A stretch of DNA of 64,000 nt. Origin: Anderseniella sp. (GTDB lineage: Bacteria > Pseudomonadota > Alphaproteobacteria > Rhizobiales > Aestuariivirgaceae). Shown in pieces: positions 36,101-44,621 of this stretch. How positions within the stretch are numbered: the stretch's first letter is position 1; every line of letters begins with the position of its first letter. The stretch spans positions 682,001 to 746,000 of the forward strand of contig JANQOK010000016.1 in the NCBI GenBank assembly GCA_028289645.1, written 5' to 3'. The notes beneath the pieces were generated by a model, which saw only the letters and a program-made list of their open reading frames with translations, was not told the DNA's origin and made no database searches. Position numbers and translations under genes: made by a program.

Positions 36101-36691
36101 TCGGCTGATACGGCAAACGGCAAACCGGACCTTGTCCAGGCCGCCAAGTGGTTCGGCACCGCAGCCCAGCATGGCCTGCCCGACAGCCAGTACAATTTCG
36201 CCGTCCTGAACGAACGTGGCCTGGGCATCCCGAAGAACGTCAAGGAAGCCTACAAATGGTATTCGATCGCCGCCAGAAGCGGTGACCGCGACGCTGTCAA
36301 AAAGGCAAAGGAAATGAATGCGGCCGTGGACAAGGGTGAACTGGCCGCCATTGATCAGACGATAGCCGCATGGCAGCCGACCGCGCCACAGCGCGAAGCC
36401 AACATGGTTTCGATTACCGAGCAGTCGTGGGGCATTGCCAAGACCGGCAGCCGGACATCCGCAAAAGCATCGGCCGGGCTGGCCTCCGGCCAGCCTGCGA
36501 ATGCCGCGGACAGGATCAAGCAGGTTCAAGACCTTCTTGTCCAGAAGGGTTTTGATGCCGGTCCGGCCGACGGCAAGATGACCACCAGCACGGCAAATGC
36601 CATCAGGCTGTACCAGCTGCGCAACGGCCTGCCGGTCAACGGCATCGTGTCAAAGCAGCTGCTGGAACACCTGCAAAAGGGCATGATCTAG
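33110..36691 (+). CDS. podJ: PodJ-like polarity factor (coiled coil, membrane helix, SEL1 repeats, peptidoglycan-binding domain)
   Basis: The product is 1193 residues from ATG 33110 (MKPGIPWSVKGID, typical of this family). Order: a short helix-turn region (about 1-40), a basic Ala/Ser stretch, long coiled coils (about 85-520), an Ala/Pro/Glu linker with repeats of AEQP type (about 545-570), one membrane helix (LILAAAVLLAAVTAYT, about 780), three to four SEL1 repeats (about 905-1075, such as QWYLRAAQGGLAAAQYRIGT), and a C-terminal peptidoglycan-binding fold (RIKQVQDLLVQKGFDAGPAD, about 1130-1190). This is the arrangement of PodJ, which organises the new cell pole with the SEL1 part in the periplasm. 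The upstream CtrA-type box fits cell-cycle control. Confidence 0.8.
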   Translation: MKPGIPWSVKGIDGKAREIAKDAAMSQGQTLGQWLNQKILESASEDAEQKPRTTRKKAASSARSSRSKTAASSRGKSAAKSAKLSPSDESSIERKLDMLVDRLSEMQEREAVAESPQHALSAAAPAAGEQTSSRAMELLLDRIEQGEKRAEDGVRTLGKRVDKIGDRLEEVALRPVEITARDVPGFSALEGAVRNIVDHIEKSDKQSRDTIGQLQNRIVELNGKVESPAHDNGRPEFVADLEARMQELAAKVEQTAGGGEDPQLKALFEARIRELAERIDAVRHSAEAIGQQAEATAGRAAEEQAYAIETRLAGIVEQAEQKLASTGASEAGLASVQSDINELHHRFEEIRQQAASDQEVQALRSALEMLSSKVDATPGLEPIAQLEQRIADLTVQMQQVSAPADYQPQLGALEQRVMALDTQMAASSPEALPQITSQMEIIEQRLTATEHQLGSLTTIENSIQQLFASLEESRAEARSLAGSAASAASGEAAEPSGELKALQDGLAAVRANAETADQRTQATLEAVHETLAQIITKLTEVDSQNHATEQPINATEQPADAAEQPAGAAEQPAGGTEAGAGSETDEIDAITARVAASAAAIAADVPSPEVPASPTEETAPEQIAAAVAQPTHEDALADAPGADIAAGGVPAADNPAASTPPQSGNTDWLTVVRSHMRQNHGINSDVPMSMSPQTMAAAGTTGTADNQVDFIAAARQAASGVSDGAGNGSLGAAPADFGGFDPHAGDADPEQHMLSSAVSGKRRSSSKGSSSQAGSSRKRLILAAAVLLAAVTAYTTNSGLFTAHLSKQSSAYPPAVPAATSTVEPARQQALQQQTAKLELPTSGRAVEIPTTTARKDQIAADPITTASTGSTGNSDPLLSQTQGALGDPVASVDVATLPEQIGTAELRQAAAGGNASAQFIIASRYLEGRKVGRDHKRAAQWYLRAAQGGLAAAQYRIGTLYERGSGVAQDRVQAMSWYAKAANKGNIKAMHNLAVMSADTANGKPDLVQAAKWFGTAAQHGLPDSQYNFAVLNERGLGIPKNVKEAYKWYSIAARSGDRDAVKKAKEMNAAVDKGELAAIDQTIAAWQPTAPQREANMVSITEQSWGIAKTGSRTSAKASAGLASGQPANAADRIKQVQDLLVQKGFDAGPADGKMTTSTANAIRLYQLRNGLPVNGIVSKQLLEHLQKGMI

Positions 36692-36698
36692 AGCCTGT

Positions 36699-37442
36699 CT
36701 AGCCCGACAGCGAGCCGTTGACGACGAGACGGTAGCCACAGTCACGCGCGTCAAGACCCAGCAACTCAGCGTTCTGTTGTTCCCATGCTCCGGTTGCCAG
36801 ATCCTTCTCAAGCCGGTTCAACTGAGCCGAGACGTCTCCCAGCGCCCAGAAAGGCGACATGGCGGCCCGAATTCGCGGATCGAGATAGGCGGCCGGCCGC
36901 CGCCAGTAAGCGCTCAGGAATCCGTCCGTACAATCGTGCGGTATCGGAACCGGAGAAATCTCCACCGGCCCGAGCCACTTCCCGTAGTCGGTCAGTTTCG
37001 GCATTTGGCCTTCATCCAGTGTGACAAGCTGCGGGAAGTAGTCCAGCAGCCAGAACGCGCGAAACGCCGGATCGTAGGTCAGAACAACTATCGGTCCGCG
37101 CGTCACCCGGCGCATCTCCCTTAAGCCCCTTTCCTTGTCGACCCAGTGATGAACCGTCAGGATCGCCGTGGATGCATCGAAGGAGTTGTCGTCGAAAGGC
37201 AGGTCTTCCGCACAGCCCTGGATAACAGGCGCAGCCGAGGCGCTGCGCTGCCTGATCATCTCTCCTGAGGGTTCGATGGCGGTAACCGATCGGTCAACCG
37301 GTTCGTAGGACCCGGTGCCGGCGCCGACGTTCAGAACCGTATCTGCCGATCCCAGAGCATTTGAGATCAGCATTTCAATGCGGGCGTCCGGTCTTCTCAG
37401 GTCGGAATAATTGACGCCGATCGTGTCGTAGGAAACGGCCAT
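36699..37442 (-). CDS. Class I SAM-dependent methyltransferase
   Basis: The 247-residue product starts at ATG 37442 (MAVSYDTIGVNYSDLR); an ATG five codons upstream is possible. The SAM-binding motif I is VLNVGAGTGSYEPV (about 36-49), the acidic end of motif II is AIEPSGEM, and DLPFDDNSFDASTAIL is the motif III-type segment. The final third lacks features that name a substrate. It ends 7 bases from the convergent PodJ-like gene and is divergent from the ABC binding-protein gene. Confidence 0.85.
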   Translation of the reverse strand: MAVSYDTIGVNYSDLRRPDARIEMLISNALGSADTVLNVGAGTGSYEPVDRSVTAIEPSGEMIRQRSASAAPVIQGCAEDLPFDDNSFDASTAILTVHHWVDKERGLREMRRVTRGPIVVLTYDPAFRAFWLLDYFPQLVTLDEGQMPKLTDYGKWLGPVEISPVPIPHDCTDGFLSAYWRRPAAYLDPRIRAAMSPFWALGDVSAQLNRLEKDLATGAWEQQNAELLGLDARDCGYRLVVNGSLSG

Positions 37443-37632
37443 GACGCCTCGTAACATGTTGCAGCGAATTTGTCAGAGCAAGACTGCTGCTGCTGCGCAT
37501 ATCAGCAAACCATCAACGGACCTGGGCAAGTACCGCACGGCGGCTCTATTGGACAACGCCCTGTGTTCCATGGGAAACTGCGAATGGATTGGCGGTGACA
37601 GCACCAAGCTCGACAATCTCAGGGAGGAAACA

Positions 37633-39231
37633 ATGAAAGACGAATATCTCAGGCGGCAGCAGAACATGCTGACCACGGGGCAGATCGACAGGCGCCAGTT
37701 TGTCATGTGCGCGCTGGCCACGGGCATCGCGCTGCCGGGTGCGCTGTCAATGGCCGACAAGGCGCAGGCAGCAACACCGAAAAAGGGCGGCAAGTTCCGC
37801 ATTGGCAAGGCGCATGGCCAGACCACAGATACACTGGACCCGCAGACCTACGAGAACGGGTTCACAACCGCCACCGGCAACATGTACGCCAATCATCTCA
37901 CCGAGATTACATCCAAGGGCGGACTGGGACCGGACCTAGCGGAATCCTTCGAGTCGACAGATGGCAAGACATGGGTATTCAAACTGCGCAAGGGTGTGGA
38001 ATTCCACAACGGTAAGACGCTTGCGCCGGAAGACGTAATAGCCTCGTACAATCTGCACCGCGGTGAAGACTCAAAATCCGCCGCCAAGGGCCTACTCAAA
38101 GGGATAACGGACATTCGCGCCGATGGCGGCAATGTGGTGTTCGAACTTGAAAGCGCCAACGCAGACTTTCCTTATATTGCCAGCGACTATCACCTGGTCA
38201 TCCTGCCTGCAAAGGACGGCAAGGTGGATCCGCAGTCCGGCATCGGGACCGGTGGCTATGTGATCAAGGAGTTCGATCCGGGCGTTCGGCTTCATGTCAC
38301 GCGCAATCCGAATTACTGGAAACAGGGCCGAGCTCACTTTGATGAAGTCGAGATGCTTGCCCTGGTCGACGTAACGGCACGGCAGACGGCACTGCTCAAT
38401 GGTGAGGTAGATGCAGTCAGCCGTGTTGATCCGAAGACCGTTGCCCTGCTGGCACGCAATCCGGGGATCAACATCCTGGAAAAGACCGGTACCCTGCACT
38501 ACACCTTCCCGATGCGGCTCGATACAGAACCGTTCGGCAACTACGATCTGCGCATGGCCCTAAAGCTTGCGATCAAGAGGCAGGAACTGGTTGACAAAAT
38601 CCTGCTTGGCCACGGAGCACTTGGCAACGATCATCCCATATCGCCGGCCACCAGCTTCTATGCTGACGACCTGCCGCAGCGCGAGTTTGACCCGGAAAAG
38701 GCCGCCGAGCACTACAAGAAATCGGGGCACAGCGGCCCAATCAAGCTGTCTGCGTCAGATGCCGCCTTTGCCGGTGCCGTTGATGCTGCCGTACTTATCC
38801 AGGAATCGGCGAAGCAAGCCGGCATCAATATCGAAGTGGTGCGCGAACCCAAAGACGGCTACTGGACCAATGTATGGAACAAGAAAGGCTGGTGCGCGTG
38901 CTATTGGGGCGGACGGCCGACGTCAGACTGGATGTATGCGTCGGCCTACATTGACTCCACCGAGTGGAACGACACCGCCTGGAAAGGCACGGATGCGTCG
39001 AAGAAGTTCAATGAACTGGTCGTCCGGGCGCGAGCCGAGCTGGACGAGGACAAGCGCGCCGCCATGTACCGCGAAACCCAAATGCTCGTAAACGATGACG
39101 GCGGCGCGATCATCCCCATGTTCGCCAACCACATCATGGGCGTGTCCACGAAGATCGCCCACGACGAAGACGTGGCTGCAAACTGGGAGATGGACGGCGA
39201 GAAAGCGCCGGAGCGCTGGTGGTTCGCCTGA
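37633..39231 (+). CDS. Peptide-type ABC transporter substrate-binding protein with Tat-like signal
   Basis: The product is 532 residues from ATG 37633, which has AGGGAGG upstream; the longer open frame to 37441 is untranslated leader. The N-terminus carries a twin-arginine-type signal, DRRQFVMCALATGIALPGAL, ending near AQAA. The mature protein has the SBP_bac_5 (DppA/OppA-like) pattern, with KTWVFKLRKGVEFHNGKTL and GTGGYVIKEFDPGVRLHVTR. It binds peptides or other small molecules in the periplasm for an ABC importer. No permease gene is adjacent; the importer at 48945-52478 lacks a binding protein, so the two may work together. Confidence 0.88.
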   Translation: MKDEYLRRQQNMLTTGQIDRRQFVMCALATGIALPGALSMADKAQAATPKKGGKFRIGKAHGQTTDTLDPQTYENGFTTATGNMYANHLTEITSKGGLGPDLAESFESTDGKTWVFKLRKGVEFHNGKTLAPEDVIASYNLHRGEDSKSAAKGLLKGITDIRADGGNVVFELESANADFPYIASDYHLVILPAKDGKVDPQSGIGTGGYVIKEFDPGVRLHVTRNPNYWKQGRAHFDEVEMLALVDVTARQTALLNGEVDAVSRVDPKTVALLARNPGINILEKTGTLHYTFPMRLDTEPFGNYDLRMALKLAIKRQELVDKILLGHGALGNDHPISPATSFYADDLPQREFDPEKAAEHYKKSGHSGPIKLSASDAAFAGAVDAAVLIQESAKQAGINIEVVREPKDGYWTNVWNKKGWCACYWGGRPTSDWMYASAYIDSTEWNDTAWKGTDASKKFNELVVRARAELDEDKRAAMYRETQMLVNDDGGAIIPMFANHIMGVSTKIAHDEDVAANWEMDGEKAPERWWFA

Positions 39232-39256
39232 TCACCGCTTCATAGAAGCAAGACAA

Positions 39257-39283
39257 GCCGGCAGCGAACCGTTCGCTGCCGGC
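39257..39283. terminator. Hairpin after the ABC binding-protein gene
   Basis: GCCGGCAGCGAAC and GTTCGCTGCCGGC are perfect 13-base complements separated by a single base, 25 bases after the stop. It is a strong hairpin with no T-run, so termination would need Rho or the stem may protect the 3' end. Confidence 0.55.
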
Positions 39284-39342
39284 CACCGCTCACCTAGCCT
39301 TGCGCTGCAATCACATCACATACGTTCCGATCGGTTGTGCCC

Positions 39343-40155
39343 ATGTCAGACCCCTACTCCAACCTCGCTTCCGAAGAAGAGGCTATCCAGGCGCGTATTG
39401 CCGATGCCATGGAGGCGCGATGTCTCGATCCCGCGCAGATCGCCATCCGCCAGGAATACCTGGGCAACCTGGAACTGCCCGAAGGCGCATACGCAGTCGA
39501 ATTCGGGTCCGGCACCGGCCATGTTACCAGGGATCTGATCACCATTGCCGGTGCTGCCCGGGCACTTGGAATCGAACCGTCACCGATCATGGTGCAGCGG
39601 GCGAAACAGAATTTTGCCGCGATGCCGGAGATCAGTTTCGAGACTGGCGACGCAAAGCAAACCGGTCTTGCCGATGCTTCTGTGGACTTAGTTCTGATGC
39701 ACACCCTGTTGTGCCACGTGCCCGGACCGCAGGATGTCATTCGTGAAGCATTTCGCGTATTGAAACCGGGCGGGTTGCTGGCAATCTGCGACGGTGACTA
39801 CGACACGGCGACGACGCAAATTGCTGACTTTGACCCGTTGGATCAGATTGTCCGGTTCATGATAAACCAGAACGTGACCAACCTGTGGATCATGCGGCAG
39901 ATTGCGGACATGCTGGTCTCGACCGGTTTTGATCTCGATCGCCGCCGCGGGCACGGCTATGTGGCAGAAAGCGACGCCACATATTTTTTGACCGTCATCG
40001 ACAGGGGCGCAGACCGGATGGTTGAGACCGGCGTCCTGTTTCCGGCCACCGGCGAAGCACTCAAGGCAGAAGCAAGCAAACGGGTGGCGGAAAGCAAATT
40101 CTTCGGTTTCATGTCTTACGTCAGCCAGGTTGCACAAAAACCTGCGGCCGAGTGA
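39343..40155 (+). CDS. Class I SAM-dependent methyltransferase
   Basis: The product is 270 residues from ATG 39343 (a GTG two codons earlier is possible). Motif I is AVEFGSGTGHVTRDL (about 52-66), followed by ALGIEPSP, and SVDLVLMHTLLCHVPGPQD and FRVLKPGGLLAICDGDY are the typical UbiE/Methyltransf_11 segments. The C-terminal part is helical and family-specific. Substrate unknown. It follows the ABC binding-protein gene on the same strand by 111 bases, with the hairpin at 39257-39283 between. Confidence 0.88.
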   Translation: MSDPYSNLASEEEAIQARIADAMEARCLDPAQIAIRQEYLGNLELPEGAYAVEFGSGTGHVTRDLITIAGAARALGIEPSPIMVQRAKQNFAAMPEISFETGDAKQTGLADASVDLVLMHTLLCHVPGPQDVIREAFRVLKPGGLLAICDGDYDTATTQIADFDPLDQIVRFMINQNVTNLWIMRQIADMLVSTGFDLDRRRGHGYVAESDATYFLTVIDRGADRMVETGVLFPATGEALKAEASKRVAESKFFGFMSYVSQVAQKPAAE

Positions 40156-40219
40156 GGCGGTTTAACCCGCAACAGCGCCTGCCTTCGCTTGTGTCTGTCG
40201 TCAGGCAACAGCCGGACAA

Positions 40220-40618
40220 TCATGTACCGCCGGAGACTTGTCGCTCATAGTCTTCGGTGTCATACCAGCCCAGGGACCTCGTGACTTTCAGATCATCGTC
40301 GAGGTCCCACTCTTCCCATCCGCTGAATCGGACAAGTTTGCCAGTCTGGTGATACCGGCCCTCAAATGTCCACGCATATACCATGTGATGATCTGCCACG
40401 AGCACGGTGTCACAAGTCAGAACAAGGTTCGGGAAATCGGCCATAAACCCGCTCGCCATTTCGGCAATCTGTTTTCGTGTCACCATCGGCTCACCACCGT
40501 TCATGGCAAAACTGGTCGTTGCCGAATACCGGTCTGCCACGGCATTCGGAGACAAGGACGTCCATGCTGCGCAATGGTTTTCGGCCAGCATTCGTGCCGT
40601 ATCAATGTCTGGGATCAT
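40220..40618 (-). CDS. NTF2-like (SnoaL type) family protein
   Basis: The 132-residue product has the NTF2 cone fold: helical start DTARMLAENHCAAWTSLSPN, then YSATTSFAMNGGEPMVTRKQ, and strands TCDTVLVADHHMVYAWTFEG and KLVRFSGWEEWDLDDDLKVT. The pattern matches SnoaL-like polyketide-cyclase relatives, which bind small hydrophobic ligands. No signal peptide. No neighbour suggests its substrate. Confidence 0.8.
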   Translation of the reverse strand: MIPDIDTARMLAENHCAAWTSLSPNAVADRYSATTSFAMNGGEPMVTRKQIAEMASGFMADFPNLVLTCDTVLVADHHMVYAWTFEGRYHQTGKLVRFSGWEEWDLDDDLKVTRSLGWYDTEDYERQVSGGT

Positions 40619-40864
40619 ATTGACCTGGTTTCAATTGTTTCCGGTGGGACAAACCACAACATGCTAGCAACCGTAAACCGATCAGCCAAGTGAGCAAGCC
40701 GTTCAAATCAATTGCACTTCGATGTCTGGACACTGCGAACGGTTTCGCTCTGCAGCCAGTGAGGGTATATGCGGCTTGGCACTGTCCGGAATGCGCAACT
40801 GCTTCGTATAACGATTATTTGTGATACCATCCCGGCGCCGTTGTCACGCAGACCAATTGAGACC

Positions 40865-41335
40865 ATGAGATTTTCTGAAGCCATAACCAAGATTCCGGCA
40901 CCAGCCCTGTGGCTTGGCGTTGCCGGTCTGTTGCCGTTCTGGCTGCCGTTTCTGCTTCTGGGCAGCGAGACTGAACAAGGCACTACCTCGCGAGCACTTC
41001 TGATCCAGATGGGATACGGCGCGGTCATCCTCTCGTTTCTTGGCGGCATCCGCTGGGGTGCAGCGCTGAAGCTGCCGCCCGGCCCGCTGCAGGCCACCCT
41101 GTTTGTGCTGTCGGTACTGCCGTCTCTGGCCGGTTTTGTCGCCCTGTTGCTGCCCGCGACCGTCGGCCTGATCTTACTGATCGGCGGCTTCCTGCTGCAG
41201 GGGGTGTGGGATGTGCAGTCGTCACAGCGCGGCGAGCTGCCGCCCTGGTATGCCACCTTGCGGTCGATGCTGACGACCGGCGCGGTGTTGGCCCTCATCG
41301 CTGCCGTCATGGTGCGCGCTGTCACCGCCGCTTAA
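40865..41335 (+). CDS. DUF3429 family membrane protein
   Basis: The product is 156 residues from ATG 40865 (MRFSEAITKIPAPALWLG). It has four to five membrane helices, for example APALWLGVAGLLPFWLPFLL and LIQMGYGAVILSFLGGIRWG, the latter a hallmark of DUF3429 (the family of mitochondrial TMEM69). Function is unknown. It is convergent with the phosphoesterase gene of the repair cassette, with an 11-base gap. Confidence 0.8.
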   Translation: MRFSEAITKIPAPALWLGVAGLLPFWLPFLLLGSETEQGTTSRALLIQMGYGAVILSFLGGIRWGAALKLPPGPLQATLFVLSVLPSLAGFVALLLPATVGLILLIGGFLLQGVWDVQSSQRGELPPWYATLRSMLTTGAVLALIAAVMVRAVTAA

Positions 41336-41346
41336 ACCACAAGGCC

Positions 41347-42012
41347 CTACAGTACGGCGCGGCCCGGCAGCGCGTGCAGCGCGCTGTTACCGACCATGAT
41401 GACCCGGAACGCCTCACCGGCGAGCAGGGGACGAAACGCTTCGTGGCGCACATCCAGACCACCTGTATAGGCCCCGAAGGCAGGCAGGATGATGCGCGCC
41501 GGCGAGATGACAAAACACTTTGTCCGTACCCGGCGCCCGCGCCGCGTTATGGCGGCCACCGGATGCAGGTGGCCGGCAATCTCGTTGACCGCGCCGGTGC
41601 CGGGCTCGTGACGGAGTGTAACATTGCCCAAGGCAATCTCGACTGACATGGAGCCGGGCATGTGCGCCGGCAGCGACGGATCGTGATTTCCCGACAGCCA
41701 GATGAAATCGGCCCGGGACGCAAGCTGCTCCAGAAGCGCCCGATCAGCCGTTGCCATGCGGTCAGGGCCTTTTGCATCGTGAAAACTGTCGCCCAGCAGC
41801 ATGACCGTGGCCGGCTCCCATCTGGCAATCGCCGCCTGCAATGCGAGCAGTCCCGCACGGGTGTCATAAGGCGGCAGCAGCTGGCCCAGATGGGCGCGCG
41901 ATGATCCTTTTTCCAGGTGCAGGTCGGCGATCAGCAGCGTGTCATAGTCCGGCACATAAAGCGCGCCGGATAAACACGGCAGAAACTCGATGTCGCCTAA
42001 CCGCACCACCAT
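41347..42012 (-). CDS. pdeM: Ligase-associated DNA damage response phosphoesterase (PdeM-type)
   Basis: The product is 221 residues from ATG 42012, 4 bases after the helicase gene's stop; the longer frame overlapping the helicase is not used. It has the calcineurin-type metallophosphoesterase motifs: LLIADLHLEKGSS, VMLLGDSFHD, WLSGNHDPSLP and EIAGHLHPVA. These bind two metal ions. The family is one of four found together around a bacterial ATP-dependent DNA ligase and is thought to act as a nuclease in double-strand DNA repair. It is co-transcribed with the helicase. Confidence 0.9.
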   Translation of the reverse strand: MVVRLGDIEFLPCLSGALYVPDYDTLLIADLHLEKGSSRAHLGQLLPPYDTRAGLLALQAAIARWEPATVMLLGDSFHDAKGPDRMATADRALLEQLASRADFIWLSGNHDPSLPAHMPGSMSVEIALGNVTLRHEPGTGAVNEIAGHLHPVAAITRRGRRVRTKCFVISPARIILPAFGAYTGGLDVRHEAFRPLLAGEAFRVIMVGNSALHALPGRAVL

Positions 42013-42016
42013 GGCG

Positions 42017-44551
42017 TCAGACGAGCCGCATGGCTTCGTCAACAAGGTCGTCGGCAGCTTCGGCAAGCAGAGCGTCATGAGCTTCGCCATAAACCGGTTC
42101 GCGGCCGATCTCAAGCATGACCGGCACCGCCAGTGGAGAAACCTGTTCCAGCGCCTTGTGGACAATGTTTCCCCTGATGCGAGCCAGCATCATTGCCAGC
42201 CGCTTGGCATCGATCAGACCGGAAGCCGCGTCATCCCAAGCCGCCTTCAGCAGCCAGTGATCTGGCTGATGGGTGCGCAGCACGTCGTAGATCAGGTCGG
42301 CGGACACGGTCATCTGGCGGCCCGATTTCTCCTGGCCAGGCCAGCGCCGCTCGATCAGGCCGGCAATAATCGCGCAGGTGCGAAACGTACGTTTCATCAG
42401 CATGGATTCCGCCAGCCAGGCATCGAGGTCGTCACCCAGCATGTCCTGGTCAAACAGCTGGGCCAGCGACAGCCTGCCAGTCTCGATTGCAAGGGAAAGA
42501 TCGCGCACGCACCACACCGACAGGGCGTAGTCATTGCAGACAAACCCCAAAGGCTGCAATCCGGCACGCTCGAGCCGCCTGGTCAGCAGCATGCCGAGCG
42601 TCTGATGCGCCAGCCGGCCGTCGAACGGATAGCACACCAGGTAATGCTTGTTTGCCTTCGGGAACGTCTCGACCAGCATCTGGTGCGGCTGCGGCAACAC
42701 CGACTTCCATTGCTGCACCTTGAGCCAGTCGCGCACCTGTTCGGGCAGGTAATGCCAGCTGGCCGGCTCGGCCAGCATGGCGCGCACCCTGCCTGCCAGA
42801 TAGGTCGACAGCGGGAACTTGCCGCCCTGGTAGGACGGTATCATCGGCTCCGTAGCGTCCGAACGGCTGACCAGCGCGTTGAGTTCTTCCACAGCTTCCA
42901 GGCGCAGTATCTGGCCTGCAAACAGGAAGGTGTCGCCGATGCGCAACTGCTCCACGAACCATTCCTCCACCTCGCCCAGCACCTTGCCGCCCCACTTGTT
43001 CAACGGCTTGCCGGCAGACGAGCGCCGCTTGCCGGCAAGCTTGACCTTCAGCATCTCGGCTTCGACGATGGTGCCGGCGTTCATGCGATAGGTCTGGGCC
43101 AGCCGCGGATGGGTCAGGCGCATGCGCCCGTCAGGCATCTGTTTCAGCCGGGCGAAACGCTCATAGGTTCTCAGCGCATAGCCGCCGGTCGACACGAAAT
43201 CCACGGCCTGGTCGAAGTCTGCCCGGGTGAGGTTGCGGTACGGCCAGGCCGAAACGGTCTCCGCGTAGAGCTGGTCCGGATCAAATGGTGCTGCCACGGC
43301 CGAACCCATGATGTGCTGTGCCAGCACATCGCGTTTCAGTTCCGCCGGGCCTTCACCGTCCTGGGCGCCCTCAAAAGCGGCGACCCGCGCCGCTTCGCAC
43401 TCCAGCACTTCAAAACGGTTTGACGGCACCAGTACGGCGCGTGACGGCTCTTCGTAGCGATGGTTGGCGCGGCCGATACGCTGCAGGATGCGGCTTGAGC
43501 CCTTCGGCGCGCCGACATTGATGACGAGGTCCACGTCGCCCCAGTCAATGCCAAGATCGAGCGTGGAGGTGCACACCACGGCCCGGAGCGAACCGGCCGC
43601 CATGGCCGCTTCCACCTTGCGCCGCTGCGACACGTCCAGTGAGCCGTGGTGCAGTGCAATTGGCAATGCGTCCTCGTTCAAGGTCCACAGCTCATGAAAT
43701 ATCCGTTCGGCCTGCGACCTGGTATTGGTGAACACTAACGCCATACCGGCCGACTTGACCGCTTCATAGATGTCCGGAAGGGCATAGGCACTGCTGTGGC
43801 CCGACCACGGCATGCGGACTTCTTCGTCACAGCGCATGATCGATATGTCCGGTTCCGCGCCGCCGGGTGCCTGCACAAAAGCCGCCATATGCTCAACGCC
43901 CTCGGCATCGCGGTCCTGCGGCATCAGCCATGCCCGCAGTGTATCGGGACTGGCCACCGTGGCCGACAGACCGATGCGTTTCAGGTCTGGTGCAAAACGC
44001 TGCAGGCGCGCCAGCGCCAGTGCCAGCATGCAGCCGCGTTTCGTCGGCGCCATGGAGTGCAGTTCATCGAGGACCACAACCCGCAGGCTGGCAAAGTAGT
44101 GTTCGGCTCCGTCCTGGGCAATCAGCAGCGAAACCTGTTCCGGCGTGGTGATCAGGATATCCGGCGGGTTGGTTTTCTGGCGCTGGCGCTTGTGCATCGG
44201 CGTATCGCCGGTGCGCGCCTCTATGCGGATGTCCAGCCCCATGTCGCGGATCGGTGATTCCAGATTGCGGGTGATATCGACAGCGAGCGCCTTGAGCGGC
44301 GACACGTAAAGCGTGTGCAGCCCGTTGCCGGCAGCTCCCTGCGCCAGTTCGATCAGCGACGGCAGAAACCCGGCCAGCGTCTTGCCGCCCCCGGTCGGTG
44401 CAATCAACAACGCCGAGCGTCCTGCCGACACGGTTGCCAGCATGTCGAGCTGGTGCCCGCGCGGCTGCCAGCCACGTCCGGAGAACCAGTCTGCAAAGAT
44501 CTGCGGCAGACCGGACCGTGCCGTTGATTTATGTGTAACGCTGGTATCCAT
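42017..44551 (-). CDS. Ligase-associated DNA damage response DEXH-box helicase (Lhr-like)
   Basis: The 844-residue protein is a superfamily 2 helicase: Walker A LLIAPTGGGKTLAG (about 48-61), DEXH-type VVVLDELHSMAPTKRG, motif III RIGLSATVAS, and motif VI QRIGRANHRYEE. The C-terminal half has the winged-helix and Lhr-core features. Proteins of this subgroup accompany a bacterial ATP-dependent ligase, nuclease and phosphoesterase in DNA-damage cassettes. It heads the two-gene minus-strand arm and is divergent from the MATE gene by 70 bases. I saw no LexA-type box in that gap. Confidence 0.92.
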   Translation of the reverse strand: MDTSVTHKSTARSGLPQIFADWFSGRGWQPRGHQLDMLATVSAGRSALLIAPTGGGKTLAGFLPSLIELAQGAAGNGLHTLYVSPLKALAVDITRNLESPIRDMGLDIRIEARTGDTPMHKRQRQKTNPPDILITTPEQVSLLIAQDGAEHYFASLRVVVLDELHSMAPTKRGCMLALALARLQRFAPDLKRIGLSATVASPDTLRAWLMPQDRDAEGVEHMAAFVQAPGGAEPDISIMRCDEEVRMPWSGHSSAYALPDIYEAVKSAGMALVFTNTRSQAERIFHELWTLNEDALPIALHHGSLDVSQRRKVEAAMAAGSLRAVVCTSTLDLGIDWGDVDLVINVGAPKGSSRILQRIGRANHRYEEPSRAVLVPSNRFEVLECEAARVAAFEGAQDGEGPAELKRDVLAQHIMGSAVAAPFDPDQLYAETVSAWPYRNLTRADFDQAVDFVSTGGYALRTYERFARLKQMPDGRMRLTHPRLAQTYRMNAGTIVEAEMLKVKLAGKRRSSAGKPLNKWGGKVLGEVEEWFVEQLRIGDTFLFAGQILRLEAVEELNALVSRSDATEPMIPSYQGGKFPLSTYLAGRVRAMLAEPASWHYLPEQVRDWLKVQQWKSVLPQPHQMLVETFPKANKHYLVCYPFDGRLAHQTLGMLLTRRLERAGLQPLGFVCNDYALSVWCVRDLSLAIETGRLSLAQLFDQDMLGDDLDAWLAESMLMKRTFRTCAIIAGLIERRWPGQEKSGRQMTVSADLIYDVLRTHQPDHWLLKAAWDDAASGLIDAKRLAMMLARIRGNIVHKALEQVSPLAVPVMLEIGREPVYGEAHDALLAEAADDLVDEAMRLV

Positions 44552-44621
44552 GTGTCAGTAGTATACGAGGTTTGACGGCAATACAGTTGACAATCGCAGA
44601 GCCACAAATGCCAATGCGACC

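Noticed and set aside
41990-43423. Plus-strand frame of 477 codons opposite the helicase gene
   Set aside because: Antisense shadow rich in His/Gln/Arg; the helicase motifs are unmistakable on the other strand.
44552-44621. Possible LexA (GTTC-N7-GTTC) box between helicase and MATE genes
   Set aside because: I looked for the alphaproteobacterial motif and found no match.
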